Assembly: GCA_029582165.1 (NCBI GenBank)
Contig: CM055868.1
Location: 24,892,891 to 24,956,890, forward strand
DNA from: Portulaca oleracea
Taxonomy: Eukaryota; Streptophyta; Magnoliopsida; Caryophyllales; Portulacaceae
Length of the DNA: 64,000 nucleotides
Direction of reading: 5' to 3'
Of the stretch, positions 36,540 to 49,170 are shown in pieces (the first letter of the stretch is position 1; each line of letters opens with the position of its first letter). Under the pieces are notes generated by a model that was given only the letters and a program-made list of their open reading frames with translations, had not been told where the DNA came from and made no database searches. The position numbers were made by a program, and so were the translations under genes.

Positions 36540-39299
36540 GCTTCGATGATGGATAAAGGTAATCTAGAGTGTGATTAGAGATTTCTCTAATCTTGCTCTT
36601 GATGATTAGTAGTCAAGTCTGAGCCTTTGATTGTCCTTCTTTTCTCGATGAGTATGCATGGACTTGACTGGATGCTAACTTGTCCAGCAAGAGTTGGATT
36701 AGGGATTGCTCTAATCTTGCTCTTAGTGACTGGAAACCATGTCGACTGGTCTGATTGAGAGAGTATGTGGGCTTAAGCAGCCCCCAATGTTGCGTTCTGG
36801 AGCAACGATGTAGCACTTCCTTGCTTCTTCTTCTTCTTCCCCCCTTTTTTTTTTTTATATTTTCAGATATGCGGGTATGCATACAACTAGTCTACTAAAC
36901 TCTTGCACAAACAATGCATTTCTTTTTGTTTTTGACACAAGCATTTATGCACTCATGCATTCATGTCTATCGACTTTATGTACAACAAACTGACTCGATA
37001 CATGACAGACTGACTTGATGCATGACAGACTGACTCAATGCAATGCAAACCTATTAATGCTTAGACAGGAGACACGTATGATGCTTTATGTTATTCTATA
37101 TGCAGGCAACCCCCCGACTCTATATTTAGACAAAGATTTTCTTGGACAATGCTTTCTTGAGACAATGCTTTCTAAGGATCAAGGTCACTCGTGAGGAATT
37201 TCAAGAAAATTTAGGACGAGTAATGTTTCGATCCACGGAAAAGGGAATGATGATGGAGGCAACAAGCCTGAAGAATGTGCTTCTTGAATGATCATGCAGA
37301 TGACCTAGATTGCTTGCAAATGCATGCTGATGTATGACAAGCCCCCAGTTTGGCGTAGACTCTTGATGACACTGTCCTGCCTTAGAGAGCACATTGGAGA
37401 TTTACAAGCTTCTAGTTTCGATGTGGATTGACGAGATGATGCATGGGACCATGGAATAAGAGAAGGCATAGTCCCTAGTAGTGAGTCTCAAACTCTCCTT
37501 TTGCCTAACTTGCCCAAAGAGTTTTCAAGTTAGCCCCTCTTTTCTTTTCTTTTCTTTTCTTTTCCTTTCCTTTTTTTTCTTTTTTTTTCTCTTTTCTTTT
37601 TTTCCTTTTTTTTTTCCTTTGAAGAAACCACCATTAGGACGTCTATGAAGATGCAGGACCTTGTAGGATAGGGAGTAAGTGTCCATTTTTGAAGCTATCT
37701 CCGATAAATGTCTTGAACGATGGCACAAAGGTAACGCGAGCCCCCAATTTAGAGTAGCCTGCTTCTAAGTCTGTTCATGATCAGGTGGTTGCTAGTTAGT
37801 CATTGATCTAATGTGGACGACTTTTGCTCTTGCTAAGAAGTAAGCCACACTTAGGTGTGCTAAGAGTGGCCATTAAGAACAGAGCCTTACACTTGCATTA
37901 ATGACTGGGATGAAAAGTCCTCAGAGGGTGAGATGGGGTGAAAGGGTTGGTTAGGAAGTGTTTGGGGAAAGAGAAGGTGGACCATGGTGAATGGGATGTG
38001 GAGACACTTAAGAATGATCGTGTCTTGAAGGGGAGAAGAGATGGTCAAATGGGATAGACATCATCTCTTGTGATGAGACTTTATTGATGAATGAGATAGG
38101 GAGACACTCAAGAATGATTGTGTCTTGAAGAGATGGTCAAATGGGATCGACATCATCTCTTGAGAAAGGGTTGGAACATAGTTATGGAATGATATCCAAG
38201 TCTGAAGGAAGGAAGATGGAGGATTGATGATGATGAAATCTAGGGTTTACTCTCCTTTTGCCTAACCTGCCCTGACGTTTTTTCACTCTCCTTTTGCCTA
38301 GCCTGGGATTCCAAGCTAACCTCTCTTTTTTTTTTTTCTCTTCTCTCAAAGACCAACATTTTGAGGACAAAGGATGCTCCTTGTAGCGACCGGGCCTCAA
38401 AGATGTTTTCCTACGTATCCAAGGTGGAATCAGGCCAGTCGTAGTTCTTTAAGCGCAACTTTGATGGATAGTGCCTCGAGGAAGGCTTAACGGTTCAAAA
38501 AGATGGTTATGAAGGTTTGAGGGTTCATATGCAGGTTATGGATGGATGAAAGGTTTGTGAAGGTTATAGAAGGCTGAGGTGTATGGATGATGAGGCGAAG
38601 GTTTGAGATTTTCTGAGGTGTGCATGACTCTTATTATCGTATTCTCACTTCTTATTCTCCTCTAATCCCTTTTTTTTCCCTTTCTTTCTTCCTTTTTCTT
38701 GTTTCATTTCCTTCTCAACTTCTTTTTTCTTTAACTCCATTTTTCTGGCTCTTTTTTTTCTACTTTCTTCTCCATGGGATTGACTCTTGTTCTCCTTTAG
38801 TCATAGCACACCTTTTGGATTGGGTTAAGGGTTTAGAAAGGGTTGAGGTTTGATGGAGAGGTTAAAGATGTGAGTGGTAGGTGGTAAGTCGGGATTGGAT
38901 GAAAAGATGAGGGTAAGGTGGTGAAATGAAGGTTGGGTTCAAGCCCCCTGTCCTTGGCACATTTGGTTAGGCTGCTAGTCTAGGAGCATAGAGATGTCCA
39001 TTTTCAAGAGACTAATGATTTTGGTCTTCTCTCCTTTTGCCCAGCCTGCTTGATGAGTGCAGACTGACTTCTCTCTTTTTTTTTTTCTCTTGTTTTCTCT
39101 CTTTGTTTTTCTCTTTAATTAAACCCTGGATTCGATAAAAGATGGGAACGAGGTACACAACAAAGATAGGAGGATAAGAGAGAATGAAATTTGTCAGACT
39201 TGGTTTGCACGGATGAGATGCTAACTGCTTGGCGTCTGTGACCAGGAGATGGATTTGCATTACGTAGACCCTATAGGAGATTTCTATAATGCAGAACAT
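36540..39299. other. Non-coding interior of the Tat-like element
   Basis: About 2.7 kb without a supportable coding frame on either strand. It contains long pyrimidine tracts (37530-37620, 38320-38345, 38660-38760, 39060-39110) and near-duplicate phrases such as 'tctccttttgcctaacctgcc' at 37493, 38250, 38290 and 39030, about 0.75 kb apart, which suggest an old large repeat. Confidence 0.5.
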
Positions 39300-39850
39300 T
39301 CATATGTTGACTCTAGAAAAGGACTCACCCATGACATAGGTTTACATGACTTATGAATCTATATGAGACTTTCTAAAGAATGCAAGACACTTACACGAAG
39401 ACACTAACACAAAGACCCATCATGACCTTATATGATGCTTTCTAATGAATGCAAGACACTTACATGCAGACACTAACACAAAGATTCATCCTAGACCTTA
39501 TATGATGCTTTCTAAAGAATGCAAGACACTTATATCCTGACTCTAAACCAAAGACTCACTCATGACCTGGGTTTACACTGGACTTTCTAAAAGAGACAAA
39601 CACACATTGACCCAGGGAAAGACTCACTTATGACCTAGACCTAAGACTCACCCATGACCCGGGTTTAGACTTTTAAAACACACATATTGACTTAAGAAAA
39701 TATTCACATATGACACGACCTTGTATGAGACTTTCTAAAGACTGAAAGATATTTACATGTAGACTCTGAAAAAAAGACTCATCTATGACCTGGGTTTACT
39801 AGACCATATAGGATACCTCCTAACATGTAAGACACCTATACACTGACTCA
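39300..39850. repeat. About 70-bp tandem array
   Basis: Copies of 'ctttctaaagaatgcaagac' begin at 39369, 39438 and 39508 (periods 69 and 70). Further diverged copies extend on both sides with 'agactcacccatgacctgggttt'. Confidence 0.8.
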
Positions 39851-39887
39851 TGAAGCAACTCGAAAACATTTTTTACAACAAGAGCAT

Positions 39888-41000
39888 TATAAAGGGCCGG
39901 ATAAAGTCAAATATAGCGAGTCGACATAAGTTGAAGCACAAGTCAGTGTTTCTCAATTCGGATGGGCCTAATCCACAGGCCGACCGTTTTAAGGAGAATA
40001 CGTAACTTGGCCCAACAACTCAGACAACTCGAGCTTTATTGGCTATTATGCGGACTAGAATAATGCTCTGACGACCCGTTTTTTTATCCTTTTTTTATGT
40101 GACGTAACACATTTATTTATGTAACTCATGGAAAGTGGATGTTGTAAAGGATCGAATAAAACCGTCAAAAGGCGAGTCAAAACAGACTTATAAACTCAAT
40201 TATTAATTCCACCATGGATGGGCTTGACAACGGGTCGACCATGGATTTGTTAGACTTAATAATCAAATTTATAAATTTATTTTCTCTAACCATGAGACTA
40301 TTACGCGGGCTAGAACAACACACACTGACTTTGTTTGATTATTAATCAACTTTGCTTGGACCATGAATAAGAGGATATTGAGAAGGGCAGAATAAAATCA
40401 TCAAAGGTGAGTTAAAATGAATCAATAAACAAGGATAATTAACCTTTGAAATGGATGAGCCTCACCACCGGGCCGACCGTAACATTTAAGGTTAATTAAT
40501 CGAGTTTATAAATTTATTTCTTCTCAACCCAATGATTATTACGCGAACTAAGACAATATCTCAAATTAGGTCCGACACCCAACTTACAGACACGTTTTAT
40601 TTATTTACTCAAGGAAAATAGATATTGTAAAGGATTGAATAAAGCCAACAATAAGCGAGTTATAATTAATTTATGGGTTTAATCGACAAATCCAATATGG
40701 TTGGGCCTAGCAACGGGCCGTTTATAAATGCGATGGATTTATTAATTAAATCGATAAATTAATTTTCTCGAGCCTAGTGGCTATTATGCAATCTAAGAAG
40801 CTATCCATTAACTTTGTGGTACTTTTAATTAATTTTTTTGGAACTTTGTTAAGAGAATTTTGTAAAAGGCCATATAATATCATCAAAGGTGAGTCGATTT
40901 TTATTTGTTAATTAAAATAATCACCCTTTAAGCATAAATGGGCCCTTCCACTTGGGCTAACCATGATGCCTTTTGGGTTAATTATTCTAATGATTTAATT
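39888..41000 (-). repeat. Leader module repeated five times (about 243 bp)
   Basis: Five diverged units have anchors 'taaagg(g/a)(c/t)cgaataaa' near 39890, 40145, 40382, 40628 and 40863. Each unit also holds 'gatgggcc...cgggccgacc' and 'attattacgcggactag'. The same module occurs about three times in reverse at 63000-63670, which places it in the 5' leader of this element family. Confidence 0.78.
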
Positions 41001-41050
41001 ATACAACTCCGTACTCATTTGAACTTTAGAGATTTGCATTATACCAATTG

Positions 41051-41738
41051 TAAAGTTGAGTCATTTTTGTGAACAGTAGATAAAATGAGCTTCTTACCAC
41101 ATCTCTAACAACAAGATATATAAGATATACACATATATCATTATGATGACATCCTCACTATAATATGAACAAATCATCATATTAGTTTCGGATAAAATCA
41201 CATATACGTTTATCCCATATACTGTGTGTAAACTTTAGATAGATCATCTTGTATACTTGTCATCCAAAAAATCATGGACAAAAAGCTATAGCTTGTGAAC
41301 AAAATAACCTTATACTTGATAAACCACTTAACTTTTGGTTCATAAGGAAAGTGAATTTTCTACTTATATGTAATTAATCCATTACATCTCAATCTTTTGC
41401 CATATACTTGAACTTATAACTTTAACTCATTGAATAAATAATGGTTCATAATCATAAATGATCATCTTGTAGAGTATACTACTAAGTATATGATTAAATC
41501 ATCACATTACAATGGTTTTATTCTCTCCTTTTATGTTTAAGTCCACCCTTTGAAGCACACAATTGTGAAAAACTTAAACATAATACTTAAACTTTTTCAT
41601 AACCAAATCCATTCATATAGATATTCATCATGAATTTAGAATAATTAAAATGTACAAAAAATTATACATTTCTTATGTAGCAAATAAACTTGATATATGC
41701 ATACTTAACTCACGTTAACAACATATATTATTCTCAAT
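41051..41738. other. AT-rich DNA, nothing recognised
   Basis: No coding signal or clear repeat boundary is seen between the truncated Tat-like leader and the hAT-like repeat that starts at 41739. Confidence 0.4.
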
Positions 41739-41820
41739 TAGGGATGACAACGGGTTGGAGGTGAATCGGAGGTGGGTACCTCCACCTTTGCTCCAATTAA
41801 TAATCGGAGGTGGAGGTCCA

Positions 41821-42616
41821 TGATGTATGCTAGCTCACTAAGATCAGAGTTTTGAACTAGAATGCACCATACAATCACACATATACAACTGGATGCTTGA
41901 AACACAATAACTGTTTGAAAGCAATTAGCTGGAATAGAAGACAACCCAAGATAAAATAAAAAGGATAAGCTTGCTTACAACTGTTACAGACACACCTTCA
42001 GTTGCAATCAAGGGCAAACGACTCTCACATTCATGCCTCTACAGACACACCAAAGCATGGATGAACAAGCACAACTGACACTTGCTGGATGATTGCCAAA
42101 ATCCAGTGACATGAGCTATTTTTAACCAAGATTGAGAGTTGTAAGAGACTCACAAACTTTCAGAGGTACTAAGACACTCGAGAATACTATTGAATGAACA
42201 CTGCGATGCCTTTCATTGATGGAAACTTCAGAATATAAAGGAAACTAACAGTTTGATTAGCAGCTGCTTAACATAAGCTAATATGCCTAATCTCCCTGAT
42301 TTAATCTAATGGTGCGTTTGGTTGTTTCCCGGGAAAGGCTTTCCCGGGAAAAACTTTCCCGGGAAAGACTTTCCCTAGCCCCCCCGGGAAACTGTTTCAT
42401 GGGTTTGTGAGGGAAATTGTGGGTCCCACATCAAAACTTTCCCAGGAAAGTTTCTCAACCAAACATGGGTAAGTTTTTCAACTTGGAAAAGTTGAGAAAC
42501 TTTCCCGGGAAAGTTTCTCAACCAAACGCCCCCTAACTTACAAAGCTTAAAATAAATACATATGATTACATCTTAATCTATCTAATATGATCCGGATTAC
42601 AAAATAAAAGGAAAAT
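41821..42616 (-). repeat. 3' LTR of B, first part
   Basis: It starts TGATGTATGCTAGC and corresponds to 53677-54246. It contains the Harbinger MITE at 42310-42533. It is cut at 42616 by element C and resumes at 48393. Confidence 0.93.
42310..42533. repeat. PIF/Harbinger (Tourist-like) MITE
   Basis: A 224-bp element with ends TGGTGCGTTTGGTTG and CAACCAAACGCCCCC and a TAA duplication (42307-42309, 42534-42536). The other LTR of B has the empty site AATCTAACTTAC near 54165, which proves the insertion. TTTCCCGGGAAAG palindromes are repeated about five times inside. Confidence 0.93.
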
Positions 42617-44226
42617 TGATGTATGCAAGGTTGCTAAGATCAAAGTGATGACCTCACAGACACCAAACGGACACACACAACACTGAGATTCTAGACCTCA
42701 CAACTGATAATCGATTACAATCACTCCAAAACAGGGCTCACAATAGAGAACCAATCACAATCTCCTCCAAAACAGAGCATAAACACCAAAACGTAATGGA
42801 TAAAATGGGTGGTGTGTGAAATGTGATCGGATGGACTAAATAACATAAAGAACTTATGAAGGATTTTGAGTCTCGTTCAAATGGATTGAAATGTATAATG
42901 ACGGATGGGAAAAACAGAAAAGGAAAGATAGACTTGAGCTCAAGCTGATACAGGCACACCACAACTAGAACATCAAGGGCAATGGACTCGATGACCTCAG
43001 TGGATACAGGCACACCACCATCGAAGCTACCAAGCTCTACACCTACCACAAGGATTGCAAAATCCTTGATACTGTAGTAGAATGAACCAAATTTGAGAGT
43101 TTAACGTCACTCACAAACAAGAGGCTCAATAAGGCACTCAAATCTCATATTTCATATTTCAAGTTGTTCTCTACAATGACCTCACAGTGGGTATATATAA
43201 ACCCAGCTGAAATATCTAATTAGGAGTTTCTTGAGCAAAAAGAAAACGTCCTAAACCTGCTTAATTAAACTAATTACATAAATAAGATAAAATGTAACTA
43301 ACTTATGAAGCTTCTAGAACAATAATAATGTGGGCTAATAAAAGCGTCACACACGGCATCTTCATGAAGCTTCTAGAACAATTGGAAGGCTCTAGAAACA
43401 TCACACATGGCGCTTTCTTGTTGGAGCAGCATTCCTCACTTGGGCAAGGCTGGATAATCACCTCACGAGCTGGAAGGACCTCAACAGCTCGAAAGTGACG
43501 TCTTCATACAGGGCCTCAATGACAAACACCTCACTGAATTGGAAAGACCTCAACAACTCAGGAAGTGAAGTCAAAAAGGTGCAAATAGTCTTCCTCCAGT
43601 AGGGAACGTCCTTGGACGTCCAAATTCTTAGCAGACTCAATATGGAGGTCCTCATGCGCATATTCAGATTGCATAAAAGATTAATGTCCTCCAATAAACA
43701 GAAGATGACGCATCCTAAGTGAAAAGACCAAAAGGACCTTGCTGAAACACCAAAAGGCAAGTTGATCTCGAATGAGGTCCTCATGCACGTACCCAGATTG
43801 CAATAGTTGTGCAGAATGAAAACGACCTCCAAATGGATCAACCTTTGGCATTTAGGAGAGCTCAATAATAAACTTCCTTGACATTCAAAGAGAAGATAAT
43901 CACAAACCAAGTTGAAAAGAACAACCGGATCCAGGTAAACGTCCTCAATAAGAACAACCAGCTCTAGACAAACGTCCTTAATGCATTTCCAGAATAAGAT
44001 AGCTCTGTGGAACCCAAATGACCTTCGGACCATGTAAGCTTGGACATTATGGACAACCTCCGAGGGACCAAATGTGAGTGAGGCCTCATTTCTGAAGTAT
44101 TGAGACAGTAAAGATGGCCTCACATCAGGTGGATGACCTTTGATATAGTCAAGGACCTTGTGGGATTCATGGATGGCCTCAAAGTATGCTGACACCAAAT
44201 GAGGTTGTGAGGGCTGATCTCCATCA
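42617..44226 (-). repeat. 3' LTR of C
   Basis: A 1610-bp LTR with ends TGATGTATGC and CTCCATCA. A TATATA box on the opposite strand lies at 43191-43200. It is followed at 44227 by a purine tract (minus strand TTGGGGGGAA). Confidence 0.93.
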
Positions 44227-45002
44227 TTCCCCCCAAGTTGAGAAAAATTTGTCCTCAAACTTGGAAAGTCCTCTGCCACGGATTTACACCAAGAATAGTA
44301 TGACCTCAAAACAGCTACATGGAAGGTAGCACTTCCACCAAGTTCATCCGAAAAATTCAACTTGTAAACATTGGTTCCCACTTTCCCAATGACCTCAAAG
44401 GGACCTTCAGCTCTTGGAGCCAACCTCCCTTTCCTCTTGGATCGAAATATGTCCTTCTTTAGGTAGATCCAAACAAGATCTCTCGACAGAAAACCCAACT
44501 TCTTCTTTTTCTTGTGAGCAAAATCATGAAACTTAGCCGCCTTCTTCCGTTCATGGTGAAACTCATAATCAGGAGGCAAACCAGGGGGTTTTTCTTCTGG
44601 AAACACATAAGGATAGTGTTCCAAAGGACGGGTAAGGAGGGGGTGGCTATTTGAAGAGTTTGGGTTTTTGTTTAGGTCTAGGAGAATAAGGTCCTCAACC
44701 TTGTTAAGGATCTTCAGAAACCATAGGTTCAAGGATGGAAACCTAGGTTTGTGGGTTTTAAGGGTTGCCTCTTTTGTAGAGGGTAGTAATGTGGAGATAA
44801 TGCGGTATGGAAAGTAGATTTGGGAACTCCCCTTATTGAATAGGAAGTTATTTGATATGAGGGATTTTTGTAGGGCTTTTGGGGTTGTTTTGTGGGTTAA
44901 TGACAATGGGGGTTTCAGTGGTAGGTTGATGGTAGGATTAATGACGAACCAAGGTTGGTAAAGAGTGTGCATATCAAAGCTTGACTGTTTGGAGGGCCTC
45001 AA
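44227..45002 (-). pseudogene. C: pre-RT segment fused to integrase C-terminus
   Basis: The minus-strand frame from 45002 encodes HPLLTRPLEHYPYVFPEEKPPGLPP, equivalent to the segment just before RT in B (HPLFLPLL and [12 protein letters not shown]). Near 44550 it passes straight into KLGFLSRDLVWIYLKKDIF, EGPFEVIGKVGTNVYKLNF and GGSATFHVAVLRSYY, the integrase C-terminal domain. RT, RNase H and the catalytic core are missing at the junction. The frame continues into the LTR to 43458. Confidence 0.85.
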
Positions 45003-46165
45003 GACAGAACATATGACAGTTTGAGCAAAAGAGGATGCATCAGTAGCACACGTCCTTCAACAATGGTCAAGGGACAATCATTACCATTGTTAACACAACT
45101 CAAATAAATGTTTTCCTCCCTTTGCTTTTGACCTTCATGTATAAAAGAACCACTAAGGACTCTTCTCACCACTAGCATTTCATTCTCTTCATCATAAACC
45201 CGATCTCCCAAGAACTCTTTCTCACATTCATCTTCCAATTCTGGTTCATGTACATAAGAACTACCAAGGACCTTTCTAACAACACGTATTTCTTTCACAA
45301 TAAACATCCAAGGCATACATCCCAATATAGAACATATGATCAAGGCCTTAATAACACTCCACACAAATCCAAAACAAGCATCATCAAGACTCACAAAATC
45401 AAGATAATAAGACTTCACTGCTATTCCACTATCTTGACTCATCCAAAGATGTATAATCATGATAATCTCCTCAACATAACACCACAACACATGAAATTTC
45501 ACAAAACATACTGTCATAAAACTCCAAAATATTCGCAAGTATGCTTCATTCATGCCCATCAAAATAATGTAGTAAGGAAATTCTTGAGATCCCATACCTT
45601 GACCAAAATATTGGATACCAATTGACTTGAAAAGGACCAAGGCTGGAAAATCAACATCACCAATAAAAGCAATGATCTCCTCCCTTGAACTTGCTGGGGG
45701 CTTGATACTCCATTCCTCATATTTTGACCTCCTTCGCTTCCACCTTTTCCGCTTTGGTCTTCTTGTCACCTCCAAGTTCTCCCATAGAAGTGACCTTGGT
45801 TGGAAATTAACCAACTCAACATTGAAGCCACTGGAAGCTTCATCCTCAATTCTCATCCTTGTAGCACGCAAAGATGACATGATGTTCATAATCACGAGTT
45901 GAGGTTCAGATTCTGCCAATGTCACTGGCTGACAGAATCCTGAGGTCATTGGCTGTGTCAAGGACAAACAGTCCTCAACCTCCTCATCACATACAGGATC
46001 CTCCAAAAGTTCATTTACACACTCTTCTTCATCAAGATCCTCTACTTCCTCATCATATCTAGGATCTCTACCTCCTCTCCCGGATCCACTAAAGGGATTT
46101 TCCTCTTCTTCTCTCTCCTCTTCTTCCTCCTCTAACCCCTTATAATCTTCTTCATCTTCATACAC
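44999..46165 (-). pseudogene. C: gag/protease remnant with unexplained insert
   Basis: This 388-residue open frame starts with an acidic region and NPFSGSGRGGRD, matching gag of B (NPFSGIGRGGRG). Near its end EMLVVRRVLSGS and QREENIYLSC match the stretch leading to the protease of B, but the catalytic DSG is lost. Between them, residues about 120-300, lies sequence not in B: a basic patch (RRPKRKRWKRRR), then a hydrophobic, Trp/Phe-rich part. There are no gag core motifs and no CCHC knuckle. The middle may be captured host DNA or frame-shifted element sequence. I cannot assign it. Confidence 0.6.
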
Positions 46166-46488
46166 ATAAAAAATAGGAGGGTGATTAAAATCGACCTCGT
46201 GTTCATCCTCGTGTTCACTCTCAAGAGAAAAAAGGGCCTCACAACTTCTGCCGCTTCATCAATTTCAAGAGGGAAATCAAAATGAATTTCTGGTTCCTCT
46301 CTGATTTGATGTTCCTCCTCTTGAATCAAAAGTGGTTCACGTGACTTCCTGGGATTATAAATAAATTCATACCAAAATAAATCCATCTCCACTTGTAACA
46401 TATTGATCCCACGCCTCAATCTCCTTAATCTCCTTTCCTCCTTCAAAATCTGCTCACTCTTTCGAGATGAAGACTTCTTCAAGGTCAT
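46132..46488 (-). pseudogene. C: N-terminal gag remnant
   Basis: The frame begins MTLKKSSSRKSEQILKEERR, a basic coiled-coil-like start like other gags of this group, then reads out of frame into the next segment near 46160. A T run of about 28 bases (46498-46527) sits between this start and the primer site. Confidence 0.55.
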
Positions 46489-46495
46489 GGCTGCT

Positions 46496-46528
<33 letters not shown>

Positions 46529-46761
46529 TGTGTGGGTATGTGTTTGGGCTAATTTGGGATGTGTTTAGGCTTAGAAATAAGAAATGAATCACCAAGGCTG
46601 CTGGGTTTTTTTTTCTGGCTATGTGTTTGGGCTGATTTGGGATGTGTTTAGGCTCAAAGGAATCAAAGCTCACTCACCAAGATTGTAGCTAGCTCTCCAA
46701 CTTCATGAGGTGTTCTTCTACTGCCCCACATTACAAATATACTCCCCCAAGATGAAACCCA

Positions 46762-46773
46762 GCTCTGATACCA
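46762..46773 (-). other. Primer binding site, tRNA-iMet (element C)
   Basis: The minus strand reads TGGTATCAGAGC, three bases inside the 5' LTR. Confidence 0.92.
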
Positions 46774-46776
46774 AGT

Positions 46777-48387
46777 TGATGTATGCAAGGTCGCTAAGAT
46801 CAGAGTGATGACCTCACAGACACCAAGCGGACACACACAACACTGAGATTCTAGACCTCACAAATGATAATCAATTACAATCACTCCAAAACAAGGCTCA
46901 CAACAGAGAACCAATCACAATCTCCTCCAAAACAGAGCATAAACACCAAAACGCAATGGATGAAATGGGTGGTGTGTGAAATGTGATCGGATGGACTAAA
47001 TAACATTAAGAACTCATGAAGGATTTTGGGTCCCGTTCAAATGGATTGAAATGGATAATGAGGGATGGGAAAAACAGAAAACGAAAGAGAGACTTGAGCT
47101 CAAGCTGATACAGGCACACCACAGCTAGAGCATCAAGGGCAATGGACTCGATGACCTCAGCGGATACAGGCATACCACCATCGAAGCTACCAAGCTCTAC
47201 ACCCACCAAAAGGATTGCCAAATCCTTCATACTGTAGTAGAATTAACCAAATTTGAGAGTTTAACGTCACTCACAAACAAGAGGCTTAATAAGGCACTCA
47301 AATCTCATATTTCATATTTCAAATTGATCTCTACAATGACCTCACAGTGGGTATATACAAACCTAGCTGAAATATCTAATTAGGAGTTTCTTGAGCAAAA
47401 AGAAAACATCCTAAACCTGCTTAATTAAACTAATTACATCAAAATAAGATAAAATGTAACTAACTTATGAAGCTTCTAGAACAATAATAATGTGGGCTAA
47501 TAAAAGGGTCACACACGGTATCTTCATGAAGCTTCTAGAACAATTGGAAGGCTCTAGAAACATCACACATGGCGCTTTCTTGTTGGAGCAGCATTCCTCA
47601 CTTGGGCAAGGCTGGATAATCACCTCACGAGCTGGAAGGACCTCAACAGCTCCAAAGTGACGTCTTCATAGAGGGCCTCAATGACGAACACCTCACTGGA
47701 TTGGAAAGACTCAACAACTCAGGAAGTGAAGTAAAAAAGGTGCAAATAGTTTTCCTCCATTAGGGAACGTCCTTGGACGTCTAAATTCTCAGCAGACTCA
47801 ATATGGAGGTCCTCACGTGCATATTCAGATTGCATAAAAGATTAATGTCCTCCAATAAGCAGAAGATGATACATCCCAAGTGAAATGACCAAAAGGACCT
47901 AGCTGAAACACCAAAAGGCAAGTTGATCCCGAATGAGGTCCTCATGCACGTACCCAGATTGCAATAGTTGTGCAGAATGTAAACGACCTCCAAATGGATC
48001 AACCTTTGGCATTTAGGAGAGCTCAATAATAAACTTCCTTGACATCCAAAGAGTAGATAATCACAAACCAAGTTGAAAAGAACAACCGGATCTAGGTAAA
48101 CATCCTTAATAAGAACAACCGGCTCTAGACAAACGTCCTTAATGCATGTCCAGAATAAGATAGCTCTGTGGAACCCAAATGACCTTCGGACCATGTAAGC
48201 TTGGACATTATGGACAACCTCCAAGGGACCAAATGTGAGTGAGGCCTCATTTTTGAAGTATTGAGACAGTAAAGATGGCCTCACATCAGGTGGATGACCT
48301 TTGATATAGTCAAGCACCTTCTGGAATTATTGGATGGCCTCAAAGTATGTTGACACCAAATGAGGTTGTGAGGGCTGATCTCCATCA
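46777..48387 (-). repeat. 5' LTR of C
   Basis: A 1611-bp copy of 42617-44226 with substitutions throughout. The open frame that continues from pol into the 3' LTR is also partly open here (47781-48317), as expected for duplicated LTR sequence; it is not a separate gene. Confidence 0.93.
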
Positions 48388-48392
48388 AAAAT

Positions 48393-49170
48393 GCTAGTTA
48401 AAACCTGATTGGACCAATTTGCCAAAGGGTGGCAAAATGAACCAATAGGAAGCTTTCCTGCCTAAGGGAATAAAATTTGGTGTTACTGAGGTGATTCCCC
48501 CGCAATTACTAACCTGGAAATAATCTCAATAGATTAATATTAGGCTGGAAAGACCAAAACAACCCTCTGGGACAGAAATCATAACATATAGTCCCAGAAC
48601 TGGGGTTTAGGAAAAACTGATAACAAACAACCCTGCTGGGATTGCTTGTTCTGACTTCTGAATCTTATTGTTGCCATGCTCGATCATACTGGGACTTGAC
48701 TTGGACTTGAAAATGGCATGACAAGGAACAAAAAACTCTCAGGGAACCTTAGCTGAATCTTCCTCAATCAATAGATATGACATTGAGAAAGACTGCTGCT
48801 TGGACTGTTGTTGCTGGGAATTGGAGTTTGTCTGAATGACCAATGCTGATGGGCTGAGTGGCTGTAGGTGCTAGGACTTGCTTTACAAGTGTGTAGCAAG
48901 CCTGGATGGATGCTGTTGGTGGATTGGTGATGAGGTTGTGAACCTCTATTTGGATATCTGAATCTTGAAGGACATCTTTGAATAGCCTTACATTTGTGAT
49001 GGGATTTGAAGCTCTTTGTTTCTGGAAATGCTTCCTTAGCTGCTGAGTTTGGTAAATCAGCATGGTCTCCTTCTTGTGCTGCTGCTGAAAGTGCTGGTGA
49101 AGCTCCTATAGAGGCCTCCTTTGCTGATGAAGCTGCTGCTGTTGGTTGTTCTTCATGATGGTCTCCATCA
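48393..49170 (-). repeat. 3' LTR of B, second part
   Basis: It continues the LTR interrupted at 42616 and ends GTCTCCATCA, matching 54247-55030. The pol frame of B reads through 49170 into this LTR. Confidence 0.92.

Larger units (their letters stand above)
33454..41050 (-). mobile_element. Tat/Ogre-like non-coding retroelement, 5' truncated (LARD-like)
   Basis: On the minus strand the 3' end is complete: an LTR at 33454-35253 preceded by a purine tract. The interior up to 41.0 kb has no gag or pol frame. Instead it holds tandem arrays at 35360-35830, 36000-36500 and 39300-39850, and a repeated leader module at 39888-41000 that matches, in reverse, the leader of the element at 62.5-63.7 kb. 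Past 41.05 kb the similarity stops, so the 5' LTR and primer site are missing. Large non-coding LTR derivatives of this kind need an autonomous partner. Confidence 0.75.
42617..48387 (-). mobile_element. Internally deleted gypsy derivative C
   Basis: It is inserted in the 3' LTR of B with a perfect duplication aaaat (42612-42616, 48388-48392); the empty site is seen in the other LTR of B near 54242. LTRs are 42617-44226 and 46777-48387, with TGATG...CATCA ends and a tRNA-iMet primer site. The interior keeps the gag start, an acidic and protease-like stretch and the last part of integrase, but RT, RNase H and the integrase core are deleted. LTR divergence is about 4-5% in the first 245 bp by eye. 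Confidence 0.93.

Noticed and set aside
43458..44226. Long minus-strand frame inside the 3' LTR of element C as a separate gene
   Set aside because: It is read-through of the fused pol frame into LTR sequence and is duplicated in the other LTR.
48768..49170. Gln/Ser/Ala-rich frame at 49 kb as a host gene
   Set aside because: It is the integrase tail of element B running into its LTR.
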